Position numbers and translations under genes: made by a program | Notes under the pieces: generated by a model | Told to the model about the DNA's origin: nothing | Database searches by the model: none | The model's input: the letters and a program-made list of their open reading frames with translations, nothing else | DNA from: Hofstenia miamia | Lineage: Eukaryota > Xenacoelomorpha > Acoela | NCBI GenBank assembly: GCA_004352715.1 | Contig: SCFE01000035.1 | Coordinates: 329,841 to 393,840, forward strand | Length of the DNA: 64,000 nucleotides | Direction of reading: 5' to 3' | In this document: positions 12,371 to 22,650 of the stretch, piece by piece | How the letters are laid out: each line of letters starts with the position of its first letter | How positions within the stretch are numbered: the first letter of the stretch is position 1

Positions 12371-12780
12371 ATGTACCCTCTATATTATATAAATCTACAT
12401 CCACATGCTTCAAAACATCCCCATTTAACATATTATGCACATACAGTTAAATTCAGTACCCTTCTTCTTAATCACCTCAATAACTATTTTTATTCCATAA
12501 GATTACTTTTTTCAGGAGATATTAAACTCAACCCATGACCAATTCTAGAAAAATCGCAAATAGAAAATAAACTAAAAAACTACTGTAATAACTATAAATT
12601 TATTTATCTCAATGCTAGAAGTCTCAATTCAAACAGAAATGATTTTCTAAACTTAATAAATAAGATAGGACAAAACGCAATATTCTTAATTACCGAAACT
12701 TGGTTACAACATAACACTGATTCTAATGTGTTTAATCCTGACCGATATTATTATGACATTTTCATAAAAAACCGATTANT
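12371..12780 (+). pseudogene. LINE ORF2 leader, 2A-like motif and endonuclease start
   Basis: From the ATG at 12371 the frame runs about 47 codons of His/Tyr/Leu-rich leader and then reads LLFSGDIKLNP, TGA (12536-12538), P. This matches the 2A-like ribosome-skipping motif known at the start of several APE-type LINEs (consensus D-x-E-x-N-P-G-P), except that Glu is Lys and the Gly codon is a TGA stop. After the stop the same frame continues into the endonuclease: LNARSL (near 12610) and ITETWL (near 12690) are the conserved first catalytic blocks. An ambiguous N at 12779 marks a switch of reading frame, which could be a sequencing error. The APE domain nicks target DNA to prime reverse transcription. 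Confidence 0.7.
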
Positions 12781-12783
12781 AAA

Positions 12784-13464
12784 TTAGAATATGAATTAAA
12801 ACACGATATATTTGAATCACTCTGGATAGAAATTATATCATTTGAAAATAAATGCCATAAAGAACTGATTAATATCACATACAATCCCAATAAGAATTAT
12901 CATATTGACTATTTAAAATTTAAGACAAAGGAAATGTCCGAAATAAGTGATATCTACTATTCTTTAAATATATTTGGTGACTTTAATATAAATAATTTTA
13001 ATAATTTTGAAAAAAAATCGTTAAAAGAATTTTGCGCAACATACGATTTTCATTATGTAAATACTGACTGTCCTACACGACAAAACAATTTAATTGATTA
13101 CTTCCTAACAAATTCCGACTTAGTTTTTAAATCCTTCATGTTTGAATCATTCAGTGACCATGCTCTTTGCACATATATAAGTACCATAATTACCAAAGTC
13201 AATAAATTTAAAATAATTTATGCAAGAGATTATCTAAATTACTTAGACGAAATAATGGAAACACTTTTGAAAAACATATCGTTCAACTATATATACACAT
13301 TAAAATCTGGATCTTGCATGATTAATTATATTTCAAAAGAAATTTGCAATGCAGTTAATAAAGCAGCACCAATTAATAAGTACCGCAAAGTAAAATTAAA
13401 AGCGCGTAAGTTTGCTTTATCAAATGCCGACGAAAGTGACATACATGAACTAGTAAGTATTAAA
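12784..13464 (+). pseudogene. LINE endonuclease C-terminal half and linker
   Basis: The frame continues after the ambiguous base at 12779 and is open for over 220 codons to the N run. It carries the late APE motifs IFGDFNI (near 12970) and FSDHALC (near 13150; the His is a catalytic base in APE nucleases), so endonuclease blocks are present on both sides of the frame break. Beyond it lies a basic linker (KAAPINKYRKVKLKARK) that in CR1/L2-like elements leads to the reverse transcriptase. The frame has no stop, so this is the best preserved portion of the element. Confidence 0.75.
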
Positions 13465-13708
13465 NNNNNNNNNNNNNNNNNNNNNNNNNNNNNNNNNNNN
13501 NNNNNNNNNNNNNNNNNNNNNNNNNNNNNNNNNNNNNNNNNNNNNNNNNNNNNNNNNNNNNNNNNNNNNNNNNNNNNNNNNNNNNNNNNNNNNNNNNNNN
13601 NNNNNNNNNNNNNNNNNNNNNNNNNNNNNNNNNNNNNNNNNNNNNNNGCGTAAGTTTGCTTTATCAAATGCCGACGATAGTGACATACATGAACTAGTAA
13701 GTATTAAA
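13404..13708 (+). repeat. Same 61 nt on both sides of a 183-base gap
   Basis: Positions 13404-13464 and 13648-13708 are identical except for one base (GACGAAAG versus GACGATAG). The N run 13465-13647 lies exactly between them. The simplest reading is that two overlapping contigs were scaffolded without merging, so the gap is probably not real sequence. Confidence 0.85.
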
Positions 13709-14760
13709 AGAAAATTGTTTGATCTCGCTCAAACAGAACCGACAACAATTAATTGGACTAATAACGAAAAATCAAATAGGATTATTAAACAATTAAGAAA
13801 TAAAAAATATACCTTAAAAGAAAAAAGATTCTTCAATAAACTAAACAATACAAACGAAAAATTGCGATATATTCATAAAATTTTAGGAAAAAGTAAAGGA
13901 ATTTCAACTGATATTAATGAATTAAGTATTGATAACCAAACTACAACAGAAAAAACAAGAATAATAGACCACCTAAATACAACATTTAAGGAACTTGGCA
14001 ATTTATATTTTCCCCAATATAAGAAAAAGACAAATATTAATAAATTCCCAGGAAAAACATACTTTTCTTTTATACTCATAAATGCAAATGAACTAGAAAC
14101 CATAATAAAAACTTTAGACACAAATAAATCAACAGCATCCTAAAATCTTCCAATCTTTATTATTAAACGTCATTTTCACATCTTTAGTGAACATCTACTA
14201 TTTGCATTTAACCAATGCATTATTGATAATGAATTCCCGGATATATTTAAGAAATCTGATATAATCCCTATATATAAAAAAGGCGACCCTCTAAATGCAC
14301 AAAATTATAGGCCCATCTGCATTAGCCATCCCTTTAGTAAACTATTTGAAAAATTATTAAATAATCAAATAAATGCATAGTTGATATCTGAAAATATTCT
14401 TTCAAAAAAACAATTTGGTTTTTGTAATGGTTATAGCACTCAAGATGCAATTTTATTTATCATCAAATTCAAATGCATATGTTATCTATATTATTTAAAT
14501 TCAATTTTGTTCAAGCCGCAATTTCGTTTTTAAAACAGTATATTAAATTAAATGAATGGTCTCAAACATTTTTATGCGTGGATAAATATTTTAATAGTTT
14601 TCACCACACAGCAACTAAATTATGGAATAACTTAAATAGAGAAATTAAATTTGAAAAAAATTACAAGAAATTCAGAAAGAAATTGCGAACATTCCTTTTT
14701 AATAGACAATGCCTACTTAACGACAATAATACACGACATTCATTTGAAAATTTTGTATAA
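13648..14760 (+). pseudogene. LINE reverse transcriptase, internally deleted
   Basis: After the gap the frame reads through a Lys/Asn-rich linker to a stop near 14141. RT motifs follow in other frames: EFPDIFKKSDIIPIYKKGD (near 14230) and NYRPICISHPFSKLFEKLL (near 14305), the conserved RT motif 0-2 region, then NILSKKQFGF and GYSTQDAIL (near 14395-14450). The palm blocks that should follow (motif A, GxPQG, YADD) are missing. The frame beginning 14473 is the typical LINE C terminus, with TATKLWNNLNREIKF (near 14610) and KKFRKKLRTFLF. The deletion removes essentially all catalytic residues. Confidence 0.8.
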
Positions 14761-14764
14761 AATG

Positions 14765-14790
14765 CACACACACACACAACACACACACAC
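14765..14790. repeat. CA microsatellite in the LINE 3' UTR
   Basis: An (AC)n run interrupted by one AA, directly after the last LINE codon. Confidence 0.95.
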
Positions 14791-15179
14791 ATTTTAATAT
14801 TATATATATTTATTATATTTGTAAATAGCTTTTTGTAATTTTGCAGTTTATAGGTTTTTGTACCTTTTTCTTGTAGCAATAAATTGCTTTTGAATCTTAA
14901 TGCGACTTTAATGGAGCACTAGGTTGCGTGAGATTAGCACTGACTGCAAAATATCTAATGTTGGTTGCAAAAATTCAAATTTCTCAAGAAGTATTGCAAG
15001 AATATAGTTCTAAAATGAGTGAAAATTCAAATAGCTAGTACCTCATGTATGTAGTTCAATAAAAATTCACTTGTAAATGTGTTTTTGTGGCATTGCATTA
15101 AACAATCGCATTCCAAGGATTTTGATATACACGTACTAAAAAATCGCACAATCGAATAACAATTAAGTTAGTTCCGTTT

Positions 15180-15955
15180 TTAACTTGTGAAGACATCCCA
15201 AACGCCTTTAATCAGAAATGAAGTGATTAGTGCAATAACTGCTTTACCAAACAAATTGATAATTTTCAAATAGGTACTTTCTTTGCAACCCCAAAACAAA
15301 TTCTTCTCCAGATTTATGTTGAATATTGACTTTAACACACTGTTTGTTCGATTTTTCCAACTAAGATAGTCTTCAGAAAGAACGATTGATGTCACCGGTA
15401 ACTCATTTACAGTCATTGCTTGGTCAATAAAATCCTCAACCGTTAACATTCTTGAAATTTCTTCAATTGGTACTAAGACGAATGCCCTAAAATAGAAAAA
15501 ATACAAAAGCAAAAGTCGCACTGAAAGTCCAAACAAATCCGAAATGTCCAAGAGCTTAGACTTATGTATGACAATTGTCACACTTGCGACGTAAAAACCA
15601 TATTTTAAAGTACAAAAAACTTTGATCATTGTAACTATGACAATTGTTTGAATGTACTTACAGAAATAATGTTGAATGTCAATAAATTCTCCCAGGAATA
15701 TTTTATAATTGTCAACAACTACATCGATTTCTGTGTAAGTTGCATGCACAAAACAATACTTTAATTCATTGTTCAATTTCTTGAGTTTTTCAACACTGTC
15801 CATTGCTAAGTAAGCAAAATTCAAGGCAAAAGGAATGCACAAAATTAAATTAAAAAACTCCCATATCCACTGCACCAGCAGAGCACATTTTTCAAATAAA
15901 GATGAGGTCGTCTGTAAAGCCAGCAGTAACCAAAGCACATAGCTTAATTGTCCAA
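15180..15955 (-). CDS. Exon 3 of candidate gustatory-receptor-like gene
   Basis: An open minus-strand frame of about 258 codons ending at TAA 15180-15182. It encodes five hydrophobic helices separated by polar loops: QLSYVLWLLLALQ, FNLILCIPFALNFAYLA, IVIVTMIKVF through YVASVTIVI, VRLLLLYFFYFRAFVLV, and a final KAVIALITSFLIKGVW. With two helices in exon 1 this gives seven. A long loop before a short C-terminal helix is the plan of the insect chemoreceptor superfamily (7tm_7) and its relatives in other animals. The TYhhhhhQF motif of insect receptors is not evident, so assignment is by topology only. The exon opens after AG at 15956-15957 in the phase left by the 24-nt exon. It could instead be an unrelated multipass protein. 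Confidence 0.5.
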
Positions 15956-18900
15956 CTATGACGCTGAAAATAGCTAAACATTAAAAATGTTAATTAAAAA
16001 ATAATAAAAATGCTTAAGTATTTTAAGGAAGGCATATTCTGTACCAAAAAGCATGCAAATCACACTTACAATAAGCATTTGCAAATATACACGCCTATCG
16101 CTCTGTTTTTCTTTAAAACTATATTTAAATTCCTAAAAATACATGTACAAGTAGGATTACTGAAAATCAAATCCCAAAGTTTCTGGATATAAAACCCCAA
16201 GATTTATTGGTTGCAAATACCAGAATCTTTATATTTTTTTTGAAGATCAACTAAAATTTTTCACAGAAATATTAGTCTGGTTTTACTACCTATTGTGCAG
16301 TTTTTAGAATTAAAACTAGCGTTATTTTACAGAGCTAAAATGGATAACCGACAAAAACATTTCAACGGGAAAAACTATTTGAGGAGTAAATAATCACAAG
16401 GCTCCAATAGAACAAAGACTAAGAATATTTTAAAAACATACCCGAGACACATGGCTAACAACAAGAAATCCAACGTAAACTTTGCAAGAAAACTTTGCAA
16501 TATAGCCTGTCATTGGAAGAATACATAAATCCAGTGAAATAAAAGAAAGCGACATACATTAACTGAAACAGACGGTGAGCTCCTTGGCTCAAATAATTAG
16601 ACAGCATGATCCCTGAAATTCAGTAATTCTTCATTTAATTACTAAGAAATATTTGACAATGATATGACTTGATTTTAGGGGTCAACATTTTTCTCTAAAT
16701 ATCACAATACTGTTTATGTCTGCAACATTTATAATATTGTATAAATGTTTTTAAGAGCCAGAATTCTTACAATTCAAACACTAGTTGAAATGCATATGAA
16801 TCAATCAAACAAGATGTCTATCGAACTTCCTAATGCAATCTTAGAGTAAGGGATCAGTTGCAATGAGTTCTCACAAATATGATATTTGGTTTACACGCAT
16901 TCAATAATTAAAACAGTCTTATAACTGATTAAATTACTATGAAATCAACAGATTTATATTACATGTTTTTATGGAAAAATATTCCTCAATAGTTGTTTCT
17001 TCATCGCACAAATGACAACAATAGGTAAAGCAACTAAAAAATTGCAGTAAGGTATCCTAGCAAGAATATTTCGCCTTACATAATTATCCCCTTCATAAAT
17101 AATAGCGTCTTTTTATTTAAAAACTGTTGCGCAGAAATATATATATCTTGATTCAGAAATCGGGGAAAAAATTGCTATCTCGAAAACTAGTCCATAAACC
17201 CTATTCCAATTTTTTCCTGTGAATGCAATATGGGTATGTTGTTTCCAAATTTGAAGAGCGCCATCTCAAATAATTGCTAGAAGGGGTAAAAATTGCACCT
17301 AAGTCCCCAAAATTTGCTTATGATGTGCAAAAATTGCGACTTCATGCGTTGCTATGTGTTACTAAACTTTGCGTTTGCAAACTTTTAGTGAAATAAATTC
17401 CAAATTTTTTTAAGTGTGAAAAAATTTTCTATAATTTTGACTTTAACATTGGGGCTATTTGAACTAAATTTTTTGTATTCAACTTATATCTGTTAGTTCT
17501 ATTGTACATTTTAAGAAATTTCAAAATCGGCTTATTGGTTTCCAAGATTTTTGGCAGAAGACATGATCTTTTGGTTAATTAATTCCGTCTTTACATTTAT
17601 TATTTTAAGGGCAGTTTTGCATACCGTAACTTTGAAATATATACAATATATATCTATTAGGCAAGCGCAAGTATATAAATAATAATACTTTAAGATTTCC
17701 AAAAGCTTTGGCTTGGAGGCTAAAAGTAGGTTTCATACTATTTGAGCCAATTTCTCACTTTATTTTGGGAAACTTAAAATTTAATCACTTAATATATTTT
17801 AAGACTATCTTGCAAAATATCAATAACTTATAGCTTGCCGTCTAAGATATATGTATTTTATTTGAAAATGGCGCAAAACTCGCGATTTCTAGTTATTCAG
17901 AGTTTGTTAAAAGAATGATTATTTCTAATCATTGAAATACAGCACGTTTTCATGATTTATACTTCTGTAACGTTTGGCCCATTGTGCAAATTGTAAAATC
18001 GCAAATTTCGAGATTTTCGGATTTTGCCAAATTTTGGAATTTGCTAGTTTTCTAGAATTTTGTAAAGTAATAATATATAATGATTTCACAACTGTTATAC
18101 ACATGTGACTAAGCTCAGCTTTTGCTAAGTTTTTGGCAAAGCCTATCAACGCCATTCCTTGTTGAAATTACAGTTATTATGCTGATTTCCTTTATATATT
18201 CAATGTGAAAACAATTATTTATACCGGAAAATGCATTTAATGATTAATAATTATTTGTATGAAAAATCAGAAAGCCTGAAAGTGTTGGCCTAGTTAAATT
18301 TAGAAACCTAATTATGTCTATAACAGCTTCCAAGAAATGATATTTTTATTACAATATGTATTTAATTGGGTACAGGCACTGCGTGCTTTTTTCAAGTTTT
18401 GCTAAAAGTGAAAATTGCGAGATTTGAGTTCGCAAAATATTTTCTAGAAAGATATTTTGAAATACATGTAGATGTGCACTTATTTGATATTAAGAATTCG
18501 TAAATGTGTTCTTTTTTCTCTGCTTCAGTATCATCACACTATTTATATAAGCGTATATATGCTTTCTCTAAATATTTGATGCATTTGAACCATCTTTCCC
18601 CTAAGCATGAGTATGGGGGAAAATGGTTCTACCATATATTGTAAAAAAGTTTCATCTACTACTTCTGCGTTTTACATTGTTGCTAATCTCTTCAGAAAGA
18701 TATTTCTAGTAGTCTGAATGGTGATAAATCCTTATTTAAAATCTCATCCAAATGTTTTTGAAGATTAGTTTGGAAATGATATATTTATCGATATAAAGCC
18801 CTTTACAAGTGCTATTTTTCATAGATGTGAATATTTCTTGCTAAGCAAAATGCATAGTCTTTTATGAGATTCCTCCCAGAACACACATTAACACAACATC

Positions 18901-19607
18901 CTTAGATTTCCTTATGACTACTGGAAATGATATCTACCAAAATGTGACATCTGTATATCACAATGTATTCCATAAATATGTCTTCATTCTTAGCTTTAAA
19001 ACATATAAGAAAATATTTCAAATTAAGAGAACATTGGAAATTTAAAATTACAATCACCAGTGCTGCCTAACTGGATTGCTTCAATCTAATATTTCACATG
19101 TAGATGGGTTTGTAGTTCCTGAATGTTGAGATCAACTCTGTCAAAAATTACTTCCGGGAGTTTTGGGTTAGCTTCCGCGATTTTTCAGGATTTAGAATTT
19201 AATAAAACAATTAAACATTGATTGTCCAGATTGCAGTTGGTTGATGTGAATTCGATCTTAAATATCACATCGAAATTACTATAAGCTAAATTAGTTTAAT
19301 GAATAATATTCCCCTTCGCCTTATGGGAATTTTTAATTTAGTTTGCAGCTTTATATATTAGAAGGCCATAACCAATGTTATATCTGATTGGACACTCTCC
19401 TTAAAAAAGAAATGCGTCAAGATTTTGATCCACCCTTCTAACTGAGCAAAACAAGATCCAATTTAAATACAAAAATGTAAAAAACTATAAGGCAGTATTC
19501 TTCCAGAAAGTGGGTTAATGTGCATTTATTAGTCTTACAGCTGGGATAAGAAACATCAGCTTGAATACATGTGCACGCATTTGCAACTAAAATAGTTCAA
19601 CACTCAC
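15956..19607 (-). other. Inferred 3.65-kb intron
   Basis: Between a GTGAGT donor (minus strand, 19607 downward) and a TAG acceptor (15956-15958). The sequence is AT-rich with no convincing transposon. I cannot exclude further small exons here. Confidence 0.4.
18587..18629. repeat. Stem-loop with 15-bp stem
   Basis: GAACCATCTTTCCCC is followed after 13 nt by GGGGGAAAATGGTTC, which pairs with it except for one mismatch. It lies inside the inferred intron. No terminator or RNA-gene context is visible. Confidence 0.55.
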
Positions 19608-19631
19608 AGCCAAAGAAAATGTAAGCGTTGC
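19608..19631 (-). CDS. Candidate 24-nt microexon of the receptor-like gene
   Basis: On the minus strand a pyrimidine-containing acceptor TTTTATACAG precedes 24 nt that end at a GTGAGT donor. Exon 1 ends one base into a codon; this segment completes it, adds seven codons (Asn-Ala-Tyr-Ile-Phe-Phe-Gly) and leaves one base, the phase that the acceptor at 15956 needs. The added residues are hydrophobic and lengthen the helix that opens exon 3. Consistent splice sites at both ends support it, but a 24-nt exon can arise by chance; transcript data would decide. Confidence 0.4.
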
Positions 19632-19710
19632 CTGTATAAAAGCATAACTATAATCAAATCAGTTTATTATTAGTGATGGTTTTTATAAAATAAAACTTAA
19701 TGATACGTAC

Positions 19711-20157
19711 CATTTACGAAAATGTTTTTTAGTCGTTTACTAACAGTTTGTGATATCTGTCCCTCAATAAATGATGTATAGCTTCCCTCTTCCAACTTTC
19801 CAAAAATTTTTTTTGATGGAAACCATATTGCTGAAATCCAGACACATCCAATGAGGTTCCAAAACGAGAGACTCAAAGTGTAGTAAATGAAAACAAACAC
19901 AACTTGAAATTTATCATTAAATGAAGTAGCATTTCTATACTCTAATTTTGTATTGGGAAGAATTTCTGCGGAAATGAACATGAAAGATACAACAATACCC
20001 ATCGTCATAAGGAAAACCACAATTGCGCCTCTAAGGTATTGACCATTATTGGGCAATAAGAGTTTCAAACATTTGGCAATTATATAATCCAATTTATTTT
20101 TACCTTCACAACAAATTAGTGTTTCATGAAATTGATTGTCAGACATCATTTGATTTT
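19711..20157 (-). CDS. Exon 1 of candidate gustatory-receptor-like gene
   Basis: Minus-strand frame with tandem ATG codons at 20149 and 20146. It encodes a polar N terminus and two clear transmembrane helices: AIVVFLMTMGIVVSFMFISA and VVFVFIYYTLSLSFWNLIGC. It ends at a G|GTACGT donor (exon edge 19711) after 146 codons plus one base. The frame is open upstream to a TTTTTTAG acceptor (exon edge 20157), so an earlier exon is possible. Together the three exons would give about 410 residues, the usual size of gustatory-receptor-like proteins. Such proteins are ligand-gated membrane receptors in insects; the role of non-insect relatives is less clear. Confidence 0.5.
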
Positions 20158-20978
20158 CTAAAAAAACAATCACAAAATTACTTCAAAGCAACATTTTGTT
20201 ACCAAATCTAAAAGATTCATTGGCCTCATTTTGAACTAATGTTTTTTTTATCTAAAGCGAGTTTAATTGGTGCTCAAAGTATGAAGTAAACCTTTATATC
20301 ACATTGCATCATGTAATATATCTACTAACACTATTTGGCTTGCAATATCCATTTTGCCCATATTTTGGTTAGCAATGCTGTAAAACATAATATGTTACAT
20401 GCCAAAATCCATTGCAAGCAATGTCAATTGTTAAGCAGATTTTGTTCTACTCCAGTCTTTCCAAACGGAGCATTAAAAAATTCAACTAACATCATCCTTT
20501 CGCATGCACTGTTGACGTGGAATTGTTGTCTTATATTGTCACAGTTTTTTGTTTTTGATAGTGCTTGCAATAGATGGGTTACATTGAACAGTAGAATGCG
20601 AGCGTATATGCCCTTGAGTTAAAATCAAGAAACCCAATAGTGTAGCATAATCCAATCAAAATAGCAAATGCAACCTAGAAACTAAGATCTAAACAAAGAA
20701 GAACAAAAAAAATCAGCTTTACTATTTTTATTTGATTTGCGAACAAAAAATTGATTTAGCAAATTGTATAGACAAATATCTCCCGCTAGTTGCTTTTGAC
20801 ATAAATCAGTGGACAATGAATTATAATACCTTTAAATTGAGAAGAATGCATTATTGTTGATATGCTGTTTAAAGCGTCTCAATTGAACTTGTTTATCACA
20901 GTTTTATTTTGTTATTGATACAGCGTTTACAGCTGACTAATCCCAATTGAATCTTATAATTCAAAACATTTTAAAATA
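20158..20978. other. Noncoding interval before the Harbinger element
   Basis: No supported gene. I looked for a terminal inverted repeat of the downstream Harbinger element and could not identify one. Confidence 0.5.
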
Positions 20979-21422
20979 ATGCCAAAATCGTGCGATTTGG
21001 AAACCTTTGCCTCTTCTTCTTTGTTATTTATTACGGCGTGTTTGCAAAGAAAACACAAAAGAAAGACACGAAAATTGTGGGTAAAGCTGTGGACATCTCG
21101 ACGATCAACATATGGTGGCATATCATTGATGCAAGAACTAAAATTAGAGGATCCATATGGCTTCAAAAACTTTTTGCGAATAGATGCAGAACAGTTTGAG
21201 GAAATTATTTCAATGGTGGGGCCTATGATACACAAATCATCTAATTTCCGCAATGCGTTATCACCGCACCAACGGCTTGCAGTAACACTGCGGTATTTTG
21301 CAACAGGGGATACATTTACTTCTTTAGAGTACCCTTTTCGAATACCAAAATGCACAATATCGCTTATACTTCCAGAAGTAGCTAAGGCTATTTTTGACAC
21401 ATTAAATATGCACTACTTAAAG
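20979..21422 (+). pseudogene. Harbinger transposase, exon 1
   Basis: From the ATG at 20979 a frame of 148 codons ends exactly at an AAAG|GTAAAC donor (intron from 21423). It holds the hallmark N-terminal region of Harbinger transposases: RRSTYGG, LMQELKLEDPYGFKNFLRID, MVGPMI and ALSPHQRLAVTLRYFATGDTF followed by LEYPFRIPKCTIS and LILPEVAKAIFDTL. The helix-turn-helix-like segment helps bind the element ends. This exon has no stop or frameshift, but the downstream exon is broken. The same family is domesticated as HARBI1 in vertebrates. Confidence 0.8.
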
Positions 21423-21437
21423 GTAAACTTTTTATTT

Positions 21438-21931
21438 CTAAGGTAATATAAAGAAGCAAGTAAAATATAAATATCTATTCATAACTATAATGGCCTCGTC
21501 TTCACTGCGATTCTTGGCAAGACTGTACAGTGGCTGATAACGTTGAAAATTATTAATTGTCGTAAGGCGAACAGGGTTCATAGGCGATTGAGTAAGTTGC
21601 ACTGGTTGAAGTAGTTCTTGGCATTGTGGTGACACTGGGGATGGGTCAAATTGCTCTGTTTTTAGCTGAAATAAAATTGAATTAATATGAAATTTAGCTG
21701 TATCTTTTGCATGCTGCTTCCTACATTCCTTAAGTTCAGACGCCACATATTCCCCAAATATTTCCTCACTGCACTTATTATCAGGTTGCTTATTTGCAAT
21801 GGTTTCCATAGTGGACAAGTCAGCTTGTAGAATAGCTTGGTCTGTTTTAAAAAGCTTTTTCTTTGGTGTCTGAGGTACTGGACTGATTGCAATGCCAGAT
21901 GCTGTGCCAACCTCATTTTCTTGATTTTGTT
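21438..21931 (-). pseudogene. Antisense exon with BESS-like motif
   Basis: Minus-strand frame of about 160 codons opening after an ATTTAG acceptor (exon edge 21931). It reads PQTPKKKLFK, then EEIFGEYVASELKECRK and AKFHINSILFQLKTEQF. An acidic or polar tail after a phenylalanine-led helix that ends in KxxInxiLfq resembles the C-terminal BESS-type motif of the MADF/Myb-like protein that accompanies Harbinger transposases and helps target them. It lies antisense in the transposase intron and overlaps exon 2 by 33 nt. No N-terminal Myb or MADF exon was found upstream, so the gene is partial or truncated. Confidence 0.5.
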
Positions 21932-22470
21932 CTAAATTTCAATTTAAATTGGAACATCCCGAATTGTATTGGAGCATTGGATGGGAAGCACATTCGAATG
22001 CTCGCCCACGGAGCACTGGATGCCAATTCTACAATTACAAAGGCACTTTTAGTATTGTATTGCTGGCCATAGCTGATGCTAACTTCATGTTTCGAATAAT
22101 TAATGTTGGATGCAATGGAAGAATTAGTGACGCAGGTGTTTGGAATAATTCTATAATGTCGCATGCATTGAGAATAATCGACCAATGTTACCCCAACCAC
22201 GTCCACTGCCTATGCTAGGAGATGACGCGTTTGCTTTAAAACCATATTTGATGAAACCATTTCAATATTCAATTCAAGATGAAGCTGAAAAAATATTTAA
22301 TTATTGTTTATCTAGAGCCGGTCGTATTGTTGAAAATGCTTTTTGGGATTTTAGTAAATCGTTTCTGAATTTTTCGAACAACAATTAACCTAGAACCTGA
22401 AAAAGTAGCATTAATAGTTAAAGCTTGTTGTACACTTCATAATTACTTACGGATGAAAAGTGCAACATAG
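21899..22470 (+). pseudogene. Harbinger transposase, exon 2 with DDE core
   Basis: Starts after a CCAG acceptor in phase 0 with exon 1. It contains WNIPNCIGALDGKHIRM (first Asp), then, after a frameshift near 22010-22030, FYNYKGTFSIVLLAIADANF and NGRISDAGVWNNS (second Asp), and after another frameshift near 22190, GDDAFALKPYLMKPF and SRAGRIVENAF (catalytic Glu). The end VKACCTLHNYLRM reaches a TAG at 22468-22470. All three DDE residues can be seen, but two frameshifts and a stop after NFSNNN make it a pseudogene. Confidence 0.8.
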
Positions 22471-22650
22471 GTAAAATCGGGTAAGAGTTTGCACTTAAGA
22501 GTGAACGTCTTACAGATTTACTATTAACCATGACAACAAAGGTTTATTAACATATAATAACAAACAATTCAATAACGAACATTTGATTAATAATTAAGAC
22601 CAGTATAAGAAATAATAAAATTGATATAACAGTAATAAAAAATTAACAAA
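22471..22650. other. Short noncoding spacer
   Basis: AT-rich; the left boundary of the LTR that follows is not precise. Confidence 0.5.

Larger units (their letters stand above)
12371..14905 (+). mobile_element. Decayed APE-type LINE, CR1/L2/Rex group
   Basis: Order of parts: ATG-initiated leader ending in a 2A-like motif, apurinic-endonuclease domain, a linker rich in Lys and Asn, the N-terminal part of the reverse transcriptase, then a short C-terminal region, a CA microsatellite, and a 3' tail rich in TTTTTGTA-like sequence ending near GCAATAAATTGCTTTTGAATC. The central catalytic RT block is absent: the sequence passes from the N-terminal fingers to the C-terminal LWNNL region within about 30 nt. 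Frame shifts and stops show it is dead. Clade placement is by motif style only. Confidence 0.8.
20979..22470 (+). mobile_element. Degenerate PIF/Harbinger transposon
   Basis: Two transposase exons on the plus strand are separated by a 476-nt intron that holds an antisense open frame with a BESS-like motif. Two-gene organisation (DDE transposase plus a Myb/MADF-like DNA-binding protein) is normal for this superfamily. Terminal inverted repeats were not found, so the limits given are those of the coding region. Confidence 0.8.

Noticed and set aside
20335-20622. Plus-strand 95-codon frame between receptor and Harbinger
   Set aside because: No motif, no splice context, antisense to nothing known; likely random.
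21438-21818. Reading the antisense frame as an independent host gene
   Set aside because: Its position inside a Harbinger element and the BESS-like motif fit the element's own accessory protein better.
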